This document shows, piece after piece, positions 17,675 to 26,519 of a DNA stretch of 64,000 bases; positions within the stretch are counted from its first letter, which is position 1, and every line of letters starts with the position of its first letter. Below the pieces are notes generated by a model, which did no database searches, had not been told where the DNA came from, and saw nothing but the letters and a program-made list of their open reading frames with translations. The translations under genes were made by a program, and so were the position numbers. The stretch is from Agarivorans sp. TSD2052 (lineage in GTDB: Bacteria; Pseudomonadota; Gammaproteobacteria; Enterobacterales; Celerinatantimonadaceae): positions 3,390,501 to 3,454,500 of the forward strand of contig NZ_CP096670.1 of NCBI RefSeq assembly GCF_023238625.1, written 5' to 3'.

Positions 17675-18508
17675 GTGTCTAGCGAAAAACCCACTCAAAG
17701 CCCCATGCAAAAAAAGCTTTACGAAATCATATTTGGTTACAATAGTAGCGCGGGGAAACGCTTCGACTTAATGCTAATTGTGGCCATTTTAACCAGTGTA
17801 CTGGTGGTGATATTGAACTCCGTTGGCTCCTTAGAACAGCAGTATCACTTTTGGTTTATTACGATTGAAGTGGTGTTTACGGTGTTCTTCACCCTTGAAT
17901 ACATAGCTAGGTTGTACTGCTCTCCCAGCCCTAAAGAGTACGCAAAGAGTTTTTATGGGGTCGTTGATTTACTGGCTATTTTGCCCACTTACTTAGCGCT
18001 AATCTACCCTCCAGCTCAAGTGATGCTGCTATTTCGATTGCTACGAATACTAAGAATTTTACGGGTATTAAAACTAGTCCGGTATATGAGCGAAGCCAAT
18101 GTACTTCTGCGCGCCTTAATGCTGGCTAGACGCAAGATCTTAGTATTCTTATTCTGTATTTGCTTAACCACCACCATTTATGGCGCTCTCATGTACGCCA
18201 TTGAAGGCCCTGAAAATGGCTTTACCAGTATTCCTAAAAGTATTTACTGGGCAATTGTCACCATCACAACGGTGGGATATGGCGACATTTCTCCCGTAAC
18301 GCCGCTCGGCCAAGCACTGGCAGCCTTGGTAATGATTACTGGTTTTTCAATTATTACCGTCCCTACGGGCATTGTTGGTGCCGAACTAGCTAATGAGATG
18401 CGCAGAGAGCAACAAGCCAACCGCTGCTTGCATTGTGAGAGAGCCGGTCACGACCACGATGCTGACTACTGTAAACACTGTGGAGCAAGTTTATTGGAGG
18501 AGTCATAA
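17675..18508 (+). CDS. voltage-gated-type K+ channel with C-terminal zinc ribbon
   Basis: A 277-residue six-TM channel. S4 is visible at residues 116-137 with Arg/Lys at about every third position (RLLRILRILRVLKLVR). The pore selectivity filter is TTVGYGD (198-204). The cytoplasmic tail, after about residue 240, carries two CxxC knuckles, C251-LH-C254 and C266-KH-C269 with His-rich spacer AGHDHDAD, which look like a zinc ribbon. Start is GTG, supported by AAGGA 7 bases upstream. Homologues are annotated as ion transporters; the zinc ribbon may be a metal or redox sensor (inference). The gene stands alone. Confidence 0.9.
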   Translation: MSSEKPTQSPMQKKLYEIIFGYNSSAGKRFDLMLIVAILTSVLVVILNSVGSLEQQYHFWFITIEVVFTVFFTLEYIARLYCSPSPKEYAKSFYGVVDLLAILPTYLALIYPPAQVMLLFRLLRILRILRVLKLVRYMSEANVLLRALMLARRKILVFLFCICLTTTIYGALMYAIEGPENGFTSIPKSIYWAIVTITTVGYGDISPVTPLGQALAALVMITGFSIITVPTGIVGAELANEMRREQQANRCLHCERAGHDHDADYCKHCGASLLEES

Positions 18509-18590
18509 AACTGTATTACACTGCAATTAAGCTACGAAGCTAAAATCAACTTAGCACAAGGCATGCGCCTGAGCACGAAGAGGAATCAGC

Positions 18591-19304
18591 ATGGCAATAA
18601 TTGCAGGGCACCGGGGCGTAACCGGTAGCACTCCCGAAAACACCCTGGCTGGCTTAGATAAAGCGGCTGAGTTAGGTTTGGAGTGGGTAGAGTTTGATGT
18701 TTTTCTAAGTAAAGACCATCAAGCGATTGTTTTTCATGACGAGAGCTTGGAGCGCTGCACTAATGGCAGTGGAAAAGCGACCGAATACACCTTGTCTCAG
18801 TTACAGACCTTAGATGCAGGCGCATGGTTTGCACCGTCGTTTAGTGGTCAAAACATTCCTAGTTTACGCGAGTATTTATTGCACGCGAAAAGACTCGGCT
18901 TAAAGCTAAATCTAGAGTTAAAGTACCACCAGCAACCTCGTCAGCAGTTAGTTGAGGCGGTGTTAGCTGAACTGGCGCATTGCAGCTTTCCGCTTAACAA
19001 TTTACTGATATCAAGCTTTGATCATCAAGTATTGCTATTTTTGCATCACCAAGCACCAGAAATAGACCTTGCGCAACTCTATACAGACATTCCAGAACAC
19101 TGGTTACAACAGTTGAAAGATATCGATGCCGTTGCTTGTCATTGCGATTATAAGAAGCTAAGTGTATTACAAGCTAGAGAAATCAAACTGGCGGGTTATC
19201 GTTTGTCTACATACACTGTAAATGAGCCCTCAGAAATAACCACCTTGATGCCATGGTTAGATATGGTGATAAGTGATTATCCAGAGCGTTTTTTATTAGC
19301 TTAG
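18591..19304 (+). CDS. ugpQ: glycerophosphodiester phosphodiesterase
   Basis: A 237-residue TIM-barrel GDPD of cytosolic UgpQ length, with no signal peptide. Family motifs: HRGVTGSTPENTLAG (catalytic HR and E), VEFDVFLSKDHQAIVFHD (metal ligands and catalytic His), LNLELK and a late VISDYP. It hydrolyses glycerophosphodiesters to glycerol 3-phosphate and an alcohol. AGAGGA precedes the ATG. The TetR-like gene follows after 42 bases. The ugp transport genes are not in this window, so the symbol is by similarity. Confidence 0.88.
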   Translation: MAIIAGHRGVTGSTPENTLAGLDKAAELGLEWVEFDVFLSKDHQAIVFHDESLERCTNGSGKATEYTLSQLQTLDAGAWFAPSFSGQNIPSLREYLLHAKRLGLKLNLELKYHQQPRQQLVEAVLAELAHCSFPLNNLLISSFDHQVLLFLHHQAPEIDLAQLYTDIPEHWLQQLKDIDAVACHCDYKKLSVLQAREIKLAGYRLSTYTVNEPSEITTLMPWLDMVISDYPERFLLA

Positions 19305-19317
19305 AGTGATGCGACAA

Positions 19318-19342
19318 CGCTTCCGCTCTATCGCAGGAAGCG
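19318..19342 (+). promoter_or_regulatory. hairpin enclosing the ribosome site of the TetR-like gene
   Basis: A 7-bp stem (CGCTTCC 19318-19324 with GGAAGCG 19336-19342) buries the AGGAAG ribosome site of the gene starting at 19347. It also stands where a terminator of the preceding gene would be but lacks a T-run. It may limit translation of the regulator. Confidence 0.4.
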
Positions 19343-19346
19343 AAAA

Positions 19347-19847
19347 ATGTCCCACTTAAGTGTCGTCTCGGAACAGCAGCTTAAAGAAACAATACTTGAC
19401 CAAGTATTGGCGTTTTTATTGGAGGGGGATTGGCAGCAAATCGAAATGAAAAATATTGCGATTCACTGCCAAATCAGCGATCAACAATTAGCGAGTTGTT
19501 TTCCTAACTTACAAGCGATTACTTCTGCTGTGAATCTTAGGTTAACTGAAAATTTTATACAGCACTTAGATCTAAGCTCCCGCGAGAGCTTGCGCCTTTC
19601 TTGGTTAGATAGCCTAGAGTCACCTCGTTTTAGTGCTATTGTTCACTTGTTCATTGATGCTTCTAGGCAAAAAAGTATTGCATGGCGACTAGCCAATGTA
19701 GGTTGGAGCCAATTTACCAATCATGTCGCCAACCATTTAGGTTATCAAGCAGTAAACCAAGACTTGCCATGGTTACTGGGTAAGTCGATGCTCAAGTTTA
19801 TCAATCAACGTAGTCGTATTAATCTAAAAAGTAGCAACACCACTTAA
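19347..19847 (+). CDS. TetR/AcrR-like transcriptional regulator
   Basis: A 166-residue all-helical protein. The first 60 residues resemble a TetR HTH (LKETILDQVLAFLLEGDWQQ, then MKNIAIHCQISDQQLASCF), though the recognition helix is unusual. The C-terminal ligand domain is short (about 100 residues) for TetR proteins. Its ribosome site lies in a hairpin. It follows the glycerophosphodiesterase gene by 42 bases. Target and ligand unknown; family call moderate. Confidence 0.65.
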   Translation: MSHLSVVSEQQLKETILDQVLAFLLEGDWQQIEMKNIAIHCQISDQQLASCFPNLQAITSAVNLRLTENFIQHLDLSSRESLRLSWLDSLESPRFSAIVHLFIDASRQKSIAWRLANVGWSQFTNHVANHLGYQAVNQDLPWLLGKSMLKFINQRSRINLKSSNTT

Positions 19848-19917
19848 GCGAGTTTTGCCGGCGAAAGGTGGTCTCGTTGGACGGCTATTATTAGAACAAC
19901 GCTAAATAACACAGAAT

Positions 19918-20448
19918 TTATAAGTCGCTAGGTATTAGCGAATAAATAGCTGCATGCACTGGTTTACCATATTCGACGACTCTCGCTCTTGCTAGACCTT
20001 CAAACTGGGCATTGGCTTTGTCTGCCACCCTACGGCTTGCAAAATTGTGCTCAGCAATCACCATTTCTAACCGATTTAACTGCAAGGCATTAAAGGCATA
20101 ATCGGCCATCAAGCTTACCGCTTCAGTAGCAATACCTGCTCCACTGGCGCTTTCTCTAACCCAATAACCAAGATTGGCCGAGCGATAATTCCACTCAATT
20201 CGGTTTATCGCAATGGCCCCCAAGAACGCCCCGCCCTGGTTGGCAAAAATGCCCATGTCAAAAGCGATGTTCTTAGCAATAGCCGCTTGGCTCAAGGCTA
20301 ACCAAGAACGGCTCTCATCTTCTGGATAATCTTCTTCCATCCACTCTAGCCAACGCTGTCCATTTTCTGCGGTTTCACGTACAGCCTGAGCATGCGCAGC
20401 TGCGTCTTCAGGCAAATAAGGGCGGATTAATACCTGTTGGCCTCGCAT
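19918..20448 (-). CDS. GNAT acetyltransferase, RimJ/RimL type
   Basis: A 176-residue N-acetyltransferase. The N-terminal RGQQVLIRPYLPEDA strand is followed by NRIEWNYRSANLGYWV. The acetyl-CoA region reads ASGAGIATEAVSLMADYAF, and NRLEMVIAEHNFASRRVADK is the RimL-like signature. It may modify a ribosomal protein N terminus or a small amine; which cannot be said. AGGAG precedes the ATG. The DUF2956 gene ends 12 bases upstream, so the two are likely one operon. Confidence 0.85.
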   Translation of the reverse strand: MRGQQVLIRPYLPEDAAAHAQAVRETAENGQRWLEWMEEDYPEDESRSWLALSQAAIAKNIAFDMGIFANQGGAFLGAIAINRIEWNYRSANLGYWVRESASGAGIATEAVSLMADYAFNALQLNRLEMVIAEHNFASRRVADKANAQFEGLARARVVEYGKPVHAAIYSLIPSDL

Positions 20449-20460
20449 TCATATCTCCTA

Positions 20461-20796
20461 TTAACTGGCATTCACATAAATATAGCCAATAAAACCCAAC
20501 CAAGATAAACCCAGTAACGCCCATGGTAGCCATTGACGCTGAGGCGACTCAAGCGATGTTGTTTGAGGCTCATGCGGCACACTAACAGCCACCTTAGATT
20601 GTTTTTTACGTTGTTTGTCAGCTTCTCGCATCTTCGCTTTATGCTGTTTTTTGTATTGCTCAATCCCTTTTTGAATACCCGCAGAAATAAGCTTCGTTTG
20701 CTCTTTGCTTTGTCCGGGTCGCTGGGTTGCTTTGGCGATACTGTCAGCGGTTGCGACAGTTTCATTTGATATTTGAGATTTATTTGCTTTGGCCAC
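20461..20796 (-). CDS. DUF2956 family membrane-anchored protein
   Basis: A 111-residue protein with the DUF2956 signature AKATQRPGQSKEQTKLISAG, then GIEQYKKQHKAKMREADKQR. A Lys/Arg-rich helix, a Ser/Pro linker and one C-terminal TM (WLPWALLGLSWLGFIGYIYV) follow, so it is a tail-anchored cytoplasmic protein. The start is GTG at 20796: AGGAG lies five bases upstream. The ATG two bases earlier opens a different frame without family similarity. The family is restricted to Vibrio/Shewanella-like gammaproteobacteria and has no known function. Confidence 0.82.
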   Translation of the reverse strand: MAKANKSQISNETVATADSIAKATQRPGQSKEQTKLISAGIQKGIEQYKKQHKAKMREADKQRKKQSKVAVSVPHEPQTTSLESPQRQWLPWALLGLSWLGFIGYIYVNAS

Positions 20797-20967
20797 ATGC
20801 GCTCCTAGGTTTTTGTATTACTTTGAACCAAACTGCTAGCCAAGTCCAAGATTTCACACAACTCTATTAAAACACTGAGTTTTTCACAGAGTAACTATCT
20901 TGATCATTTTTTTGAATCACGCTTAAGCGTACACTAAAGAAATTTTTTTATTCAGGGAGAGAAACCA

Positions 20968-22185
20968 ATGAATACCCCTCTACTGGGGGCACAAATGCTA
21001 CTTGTTGCATTTGGTGCTACTACTTTAGTTCCACTACTTACAGGGATTAGTCCAAACCTCGCTTTGCTTGGTGCAGGTATTGGTACTTTAATATTTCAAA
21101 TTTGTACCCGTCGACAAATCCCTATTTTTTTAGGTAGCTCATTTGCATTTATTGGCCCAATTATACTAGGTATTCAACAATTTGGACTACCTGCCACACT
21201 CAGTGGTTTGATGGCGGCCGGGGTAATGTTCCTCATTATTAGTGCCATTGTTAAAGTACGTGGCGTAAGAGTAATAGAACGCTTTTTACCGCCGGTGGTG
21301 GTTGGTCCCGTTATTATGGTGATTGGTTTAGGGTTAGCACCAGTGGCGGTAAACATGGCCTTGGGTAAAACCGGTGATGGCTCGGCGGTATTAGTAGAAC
21401 AAGATGTGGCCTTGCTAATATCCTTAGCCTCTCTATTCACCACTATTGTGGTGTCTATTTTTGCTAAAGGCATGTTGAAATTAATGCCGATTATTAGCGG
21501 TGTGGCAGTGGGTTACATTTTGAGCCTATTCTTTGGTTTAGTTGATTTTAGCTCGGTAGCCAGTGCCGCTTGGTTTGCTATTCCTGAATTTGTGACACCA
21601 GAGTTTAATTGGCAAGCCATTTTGTTTATTGCCCCTATCGGCTTGATTGTTACCATTGAACACTTTGGTGATATTTTGGCTATCTCTAACGTTACCGGTA
21701 AAAACTTTGTAGAGAATCCGGGCATTCATCGCTCGTTATTAGGTGATGGCTTAGCCACCATTACCGCCGCCAGCTTTGGCGCGCCACCCGTAGTGAGTTA
21801 TGGCGAAGTAACCGGCGCGGTAAGTTTATTGAAAACTTACAATCCAGTGATTATGACTTGGGCAGCGGTATTTGCTATTGGCCTAGCTTTTGTAGGTAAA
21901 ACAGGTGCCTTACTATTGTCTATTCCAGTACCAGTAATGGGCGGTATTATGTGTTTGTTATTTGGTGCTATTGCAGCCATTGGTTTAAACACCCTTATTA
22001 GCAAGCAAGTAGACTTATCTATTCCACGCAACCTAGTGATAGTTTCAGTCACCCTAGTATTTGGGATTGGAGGCATGGCTGTAGGCTTAGGCGAATTCAC
22101 CTTAAAAGGTGTTGGTTTATGCGGCATAGTGGCGATTATTCTTAACTTGGTATTACCCCAAGAAGAAAAAGCGACAGAGGCATAA
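20968..22185 (+). CDS. uraA: uracil permease, NCS2 family
   Basis: A 405-residue, 14-TM nucleobase:H+ symporter that aligns along its length with E. coli UraA. It has GSSFAFIGPI in TM3, the substrate-site Glu in TIEHFGDILAIS (UraA has EHVGHLV), and FGAPPVVSYGEVTGAVSL (UraA has GSTPNTTYGENIGV). It imports uracil with protons. No upp gene is adjacent. GGGAGAG precedes the ATG, and a strong terminator follows at 22207. The Asp after HFG and the V-S in place of T-T are differences that could shift specificity. Confidence 0.88.
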   Translation: MNTPLLGAQMLLVAFGATTLVPLLTGISPNLALLGAGIGTLIFQICTRRQIPIFLGSSFAFIGPIILGIQQFGLPATLSGLMAAGVMFLIISAIVKVRGVRVIERFLPPVVVGPVIMVIGLGLAPVAVNMALGKTGDGSAVLVEQDVALLISLASLFTTIVVSIFAKGMLKLMPIISGVAVGYILSLFFGLVDFSSVASAAWFAIPEFVTPEFNWQAILFIAPIGLIVTIEHFGDILAISNVTGKNFVENPGIHRSLLGDGLATITAASFGAPPVVSYGEVTGAVSLLKTYNPVIMTWAAVFAIGLAFVGKTGALLLSIPVPVMGGIMCLLFGAIAAIGLNTLISKQVDLSIPRNLVIVSVTLVFGIGGMAVGLGEFTLKGVGLCGIVAIILNLVLPQEEKATEA

Positions 22186-22206
22186 GCTGATTATTGATAA
22201 CTAAAC

Positions 22207-22235
22207 AGGGCCAGCATATTGCTGGCCCTTTTTAT
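22207..22235 (+). terminator. intrinsic terminator of uraA
   Basis: A perfect 10-bp stem (22207-22216 with 22220-22229) with a 3-base loop is followed directly by TTTTTATT, 21 bases after the uraA stop. Confidence 0.9.
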
Positions 22236-22253
22236 TACGAGTAGAGAAACAAG

Positions 22254-23600
22254 TTAACTAAACATTGATAAATGGGTTTGGTTAAAGTTACTCAGGCTTG
22301 GAAATAGCTCCAAAATTTCGCTATCACTTAGGCCAAACCAACTGGCTAAGCTAGCAAAGTATTGCTCGTTGGCCACTTGCGGTATCATCCGGCCACCGCC
22401 AACATCATAGGCGCTATCCAGCGCTTGTTCGATAACCGAACCGTATATCTCACCACCGTTTACTGCGCCGCCCATCACTAGCTGGTTGCCCGCCCACCCA
22501 TGGTCGGTACCGTCACCATTCGAGCTTAAGGTTCGGCCAAAATCAGACATAGTGAAGGTAGTCACTTGGTTAGATAAACCTAAGGTTGTCATAGCACCAT
22601 CAAACTCTGCCATCGCTTGCGATAGCTGCTGCAACAAGGCTGGATGATTAACATTTTGATCATCGTGGGTATCAAAGCCGCCCATGCCGACAAAAAATAC
22701 CTGACGCCCAACCCCAAACTGAGATTGTACCGACAAGGTTTTTGCTACAGCTTGTAACTGACTAGATAACTCTGTGTCACTAAACACATCAGTAAACTCA
22801 TTGGCCCCCGCTAAGGCTTGGTTAAGCTGCTCGGTATTACCCACCGATGAAGCCAATTTGTCACTGTAGCTTTTTGCCAAAGGATGACTTGCTTCACTAA
22901 ACATTTGTTCTAACTGTTGCCTAAACGCCTGGGTTCGCTGCGAAGTACTGTTGTAAGCACTGACTCGAGTAATACCCGATTTATTCATAGCAAATGGCAC
23001 CGAGTTAGGCCCTGTTTGCCAAAGATTATTGCCCGACAAAGAGATGTTAGAACCAAAAGTATCATGCTGGTTAAGTAGTTCTAATATGCGCCCACCCCAA
23101 CCATAATTTAGGCTTTCTTTTTCACGCCCTTGCATCCATGTGGCTTGCTGATCGTTGTGGGAAAACAAATTATTGGGAATAGCCGCGCTCTTTTGCTTGT
23201 ATTGCTCCAAGGTAATAGGAACAAGCAAACTCCCCACCCCCGATACCACAGCCAAGTTTTGATTAGTAAAAAGCGGGGCTATAGGAGCCAAAGCTGGGTG
23301 TAAGCCTACCCCACCAGCTACTGCTGTAGTTGGGTCAATACTTATAGCATCGGAGACCGCTAAATTCTGCCGGCTATTTAAATACGCTGATAAAGGGTCA
23401 CCTTGCTGAGGGATCAGCATGTTAAACGAATCGTTGCCCCCCTTTAAGAAAATGCATACTAAGGCTTTAAAGTCACCTGTACTCGCCGCTGGCGCCGCCA
23501 TACCGGTCATCGCTTTTAGCTGCATGCTAGTTAATGCCGCCATTGACACGCCGCCTTTTAGGCACAGCGACAGAAACTCTCGCCTGTTTTTATAATTCAT
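22254..23600 (-). CDS. DUF1501 family protein, Tat-exported
   Basis: A 448-residue protein with a twin-arginine signal (NRREFLSLCLKGGVSMAALT). The DUF1501 domain (alkaline-phosphatase/sulfatase-like fold) follows: CIFLKGGNDSFNMLIP, a GVGLHPALAPIAPLF segment, FFVGMGGFDTHDDQ and TMSDFGRTLSSNGDGTDHGW, where Asp/His residues may bind metal. Members always partner a DUF1800 protein, as here, with 9 bases between the two genes. Function unknown; proposed as a periplasmic hydrolase by fold only. It is the distal gene of the pair. Confidence 0.9.
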   Translation of the reverse strand: MNYKNRREFLSLCLKGGVSMAALTSMQLKAMTGMAAPAASTGDFKALVCIFLKGGNDSFNMLIPQQGDPLSAYLNSRQNLAVSDAISIDPTTAVAGGVGLHPALAPIAPLFTNQNLAVVSGVGSLLVPITLEQYKQKSAAIPNNLFSHNDQQATWMQGREKESLNYGWGGRILELLNQHDTFGSNISLSGNNLWQTGPNSVPFAMNKSGITRVSAYNSTSQRTQAFRQQLEQMFSEASHPLAKSYSDKLASSVGNTEQLNQALAGANEFTDVFSDTELSSQLQAVAKTLSVQSQFGVGRQVFFVGMGGFDTHDDQNVNHPALLQQLSQAMAEFDGAMTTLGLSNQVTTFTMSDFGRTLSSNGDGTDHGWAGNQLVMGGAVNGGEIYGSVIEQALDSAYDVGGGRMIPQVANEQYFASLASWFGLSDSEILELFPSLSNFNQTHLSMFS

Positions 23601-23609
23601 CTCAGGCTC

Positions 23610-25508
23610 CTAAAGCTGAATAACATAGTCGGGAGAAACCGACACGGTAAATAACAAAAATGCGACTTGATGATTAATCCCCCATGACGACCATATATCT
23701 TGTACTTCGCGCAACGTTTGTCGTTGAGAAGTACTCATCGCCCCGCTATAAAACACAGTATTGTAGTAATCGAGCAAGGCTTCTAAACCTTGTAACTCAA
23801 GAATGTTAGCGTGCGCCTGCATACTTAACAAAATACGATTGTCACTAGGATCAGACACTTCTTCTTTAATATTCCATAGAAAATTACCGTATTGATTATT
23901 AAACTGACCAATTAACGCGGCATCGTTGGCAATTTGTAACTCTGGTGCCACGATGTCCAAATCCAATAAATCAGCAGGCTGGTAATCGGGTCTAAAAAAG
24001 TTAAAAACCGATGGCGAACCTAAAGGGCTTTGGCCATGGCTGTCGTTTAACGACCAAGTGAAATACCAACCACTAGGGCTAGCCGCATCTAACTCACGCC
24101 AAAATTGAACAGTGCGTAATAAAGGCTCTCGCACTTTACCGTAGTAGCTTATTACCCCTGAGTTTTGGCGGGCTTCGTCGTCTAACAAAATAGCGCGAAC
24201 TACTGCCGCCAAATCACCGCGAACACCATGGCCATTGTTGTTAAATACACTGGCTACACGCGCCACGTATTGCGGCGTAGGGTTAGAGGTAATTAAACGT
24301 TGGATAAGCTGTTTACCAATAAATGGCCCCACGTTAGGGTGGTTAAATAAATTATCTAACGCCGCTTGCATATCGTCTTCTGGGCTTTGTCCGCCGGCGA
24401 TGACTTCTCCACTTAATAAGGTTTTGTCTTTTTGCGAGTGGTAATCGGGGTAGGCTTCCATCGGAATCGTATAGTTACGGCTAGGTCGGTTCCAGCGGGC
24501 GCTCGCGCCAAATGTCCAGCCGGTAAATACTCTAGCAAAGCCTTCAATTTGTGGTTGACCGTAAGTGGCAATCGTATTGCCTTCGCCATCGCGCTTGGGG
24601 CTGCCATCAAGATTTAATTCCGCTAAACCAATAGTGAATAACTGCATCACTTCACGCGCGTAGTTTTCATCAGGGCGAATGTTTAACTCTTCATCGGCTT
24701 TTTCGTTGCCTAAGTGACTTAAGTAAGTCCCCATGACTGGCGATAAGGTGACTTCTTCTAGTAACTCTCGGTAGTTACCAAAAGCGTGCTCGAGTAAAAT
24801 ATCTTGGTAATGAGCCATACCTTCTGGTTCACCACGCAACGCATTATTACTATCTGATACCACCAAAATTTCGCTTAAGGCAAAAGCCACCCGTTGACGC
24901 AACTGATCAGGCGCATTGAGTGATGCCTTCCACCAAGCGTCCACTCGATTGATTTGATTAGGCTCCTCTCTATCGGGGTAGTTTTTTACCAACGGCGAAT
25001 GAAAAGTAATCGGCAATTGCATTTGCTCGTCTAACCATTCTTGCTCACTAATACCGATTGCTTGTTCTATCTCAATGCCTTTAGGGCCTAGCGTAGCTTG
25101 ATGCAGCAAGCGGGCTGCTTGGGCTGAGCTCATTGCTTGTTTCACTTCAAAGCTCAATTGCTGGCGAGTAACGTTGTCTTGCTCATTAGTAATGGCTACT
25201 TCAAAGGTATAGGTATCAGCATCCAGAGCGTTATTACTGGCGGGGGTTATTTCCAACTCTAGGCTATCGCTTTGATTAAAGCTGATACTTGGCCCTGCAA
25301 CTTGGCGCCACTCCACTTTACTAATAGTACCCACACCAGAAGCTTTTGCTTTTAATGTTACGGGCTGGCCCTTACGGGCAGTTTGGCTCAACTCAATATC
25401 CACATTAGGGTTTTGAGGTTCGTCCGAGACTGATTCCGAGCCACCACCACAAGCTAACAATGATAAAAGCAAGGTGATACCAACAATACTTCGCATTAAC
25501 ACATCCAT
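23610..25508 (-). CDS. DUF1800 family lipoprotein
   Basis: A 632-residue protein beginning with a lipoprotein signal (MRSIVGITLLLSLLAC, then GGGSE). Residues about 35-125 form an Ig/PKD-like domain (VDIELSQTARKGQPVTLKAK), and the DUF1800 domain fills the rest (AARLLHQATLGPKGIEIEQA, YAREVMQLFTIGL, NHPNVGPFIGKQLIQRLITS). It is the usual partner of DUF1501. The lipobox suggests outer-membrane anchoring, with the Tat-exported partner in the periplasm. The start may be the ATG at 25508 or the one at 25496; neither has a good ribosome site. Function unknown. Confidence 0.88.
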   Translation of the reverse strand: MDVLMRSIVGITLLLSLLACGGGSESVSDEPQNPNVDIELSQTARKGQPVTLKAKASGVGTISKVEWRQVAGPSISFNQSDSLELEITPASNNALDADTYTFEVAITNEQDNVTRQQLSFEVKQAMSSAQAARLLHQATLGPKGIEIEQAIGISEQEWLDEQMQLPITFHSPLVKNYPDREEPNQINRVDAWWKASLNAPDQLRQRVAFALSEILVVSDSNNALRGEPEGMAHYQDILLEHAFGNYRELLEEVTLSPVMGTYLSHLGNEKADEELNIRPDENYAREVMQLFTIGLAELNLDGSPKRDGEGNTIATYGQPQIEGFARVFTGWTFGASARWNRPSRNYTIPMEAYPDYHSQKDKTLLSGEVIAGGQSPEDDMQAALDNLFNHPNVGPFIGKQLIQRLITSNPTPQYVARVASVFNNNGHGVRGDLAAVVRAILLDDEARQNSGVISYYGKVREPLLRTVQFWRELDAASPSGWYFTWSLNDSHGQSPLGSPSVFNFFRPDYQPADLLDLDIVAPELQIANDAALIGQFNNQYGNFLWNIKEEVSDPSDNRILLSMQAHANILELQGLEALLDYYNTVFYSGAMSTSQRQTLREVQDIWSSWGINHQVAFLLFTVSVSPDYVIQL

Positions 25509-25813
25509 GTCATTAATTGATAAACAAACGAATTCTCGGGATACTTGGCTTTAAAATCAACAATTTGATAACACATAATTCTGCTACGGTGTTACCGAAG
25601 CTTTACGCTAAAAACGTAGAGGCTAATAAAATCAAAGAAAGTTGGATTGAAACTTATAAAAACAACCACTTTCAAAAATAAAGCTATACTTTTCTTTAAT
25701 TTACCTTTTTTTGATAATTAGTTAACCCAATGTATTTGGCATCTTTTAGTCAATTTAACTGCCTGTAAAGCCTACCATGTAACTAAATTTGTCAGAATAG
25801 CCATTTTATACCA
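25509..25813. other. intergenic region holding the DUF1800/DUF1501 promoter
   Basis: About 300 AT-rich bases between the 5' end of the DUF1800 gene and the 3' end of the LysE-type exporter gene. No gene and no clear binding site are recognisable. Confidence 0.35.
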
Positions 25814-26407
25814 TTACAGCCATAGCAGTAGCACACAACCAGCGGTGAGGCATGACATAGTTATGTTAAAGTTTTGCCTAGCGACCGGAGAGCTTAACCA
25901 GCGGGCGATAAACTTACCAAAACTAACCCAAACCGTCGCGGTCACCGGATTGACGAGAAAAAATGACAATACCAAGCCTGCGATAGATGGCCAATAGTGT
26001 TCACCGGGGATAGCAAAACTAGCCACTGCCGATGAAGTCATCATCCATGCTTTGGGGTTTAAATACTGGAAGCCCAATGATTCTAAAAAGCTGAGAGGTT
26101 TCGCCATGCTTTGCTTCGCCAATGTAGATTGGCCTAATATACGGTAGGCCAAGTACAATAAATAAGCACTACCTAAAATTTTCAGCCCCCACTGCAATAG
26201 CGGGTAATGCTGAAATACCCAGTTTAAACCTAAAGCCATCAGCAAGATCATCGAAGCAATGCCAACCGGAATTCCTGCCATTTGCGGCAAAGTGCGCTTA
26301 AAGCCAAAATTGGCGCCAGAAAAAGTCAGTAGCATATTATTTGGCCCCGGCGTTCCAGCCATAACCACTGCAAATATAATCATTGATGAAAACAAAGCAA
26401 TATCCAT
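25814..26407 (-). CDS. LysE/RhtB family amino-acid exporter
   Basis: A 197-residue, six-TM protein. The LysE signature GTPGPNNMLLTFSGANFGFKR follows TM1, with QYLNPKAWMMTSSA in the middle. Members export amino acids such as lysine, threonine or homoserine lactones. I place the start at the ATG at 26407 because GGAGGGG sits just upstream; an earlier start at 26464 would run through the palindromic operator. A MocR-type regulator is divergent from it and very likely controls it. Confidence 0.88.
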   Translation of the reverse strand: MDIALFSSMIIFAVVMAGTPGPNNMLLTFSGANFGFKRTLPQMAGIPVGIASMILLMALGLNWVFQHYPLLQWGLKILGSAYLLYLAYRILGQSTLAKQSMAKPLSFLESLGFQYLNPKAWMMTSSAVASFAIPGEHYWPSIAGLVLSFFLVNPVTATVWVSFGKFIARWLSSPVARQNFNITMSCLTAGCVLLLWL

Positions 26408-26419
26408 ATCCCCTCCAAA

Positions 26420-26435
26420 ATTGTATCGATACAAT
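26420..26435. promoter_or_regulatory. 16-bp palindromic operator between lysE-type and mocR-type genes
   Basis: ATTGTATCGATACAAT is a perfect palindrome 12 bases before the exporter start and 84 before the regulator start. GntR/MocR proteins often bind such TGTATCGATACA-like sites; assignment to the adjacent regulator is inference from position. Confidence 0.65.
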
Positions 26436-26519
26436 ATAGTAAAAACTGTGAAAAACACTGCCAAACATCTAAGTTACACGCTAATATAGCCTTACAACGG
26501 CGTCAAAAGGTTTATTGTC

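Noticed and set aside
20472-20798. ATG-started frame overlapping the DUF2956 gene
   Set aside because: The alternative frame starting at GTG 20796 carries the DUF2956 signature and a C-terminal membrane helix; this one does not.
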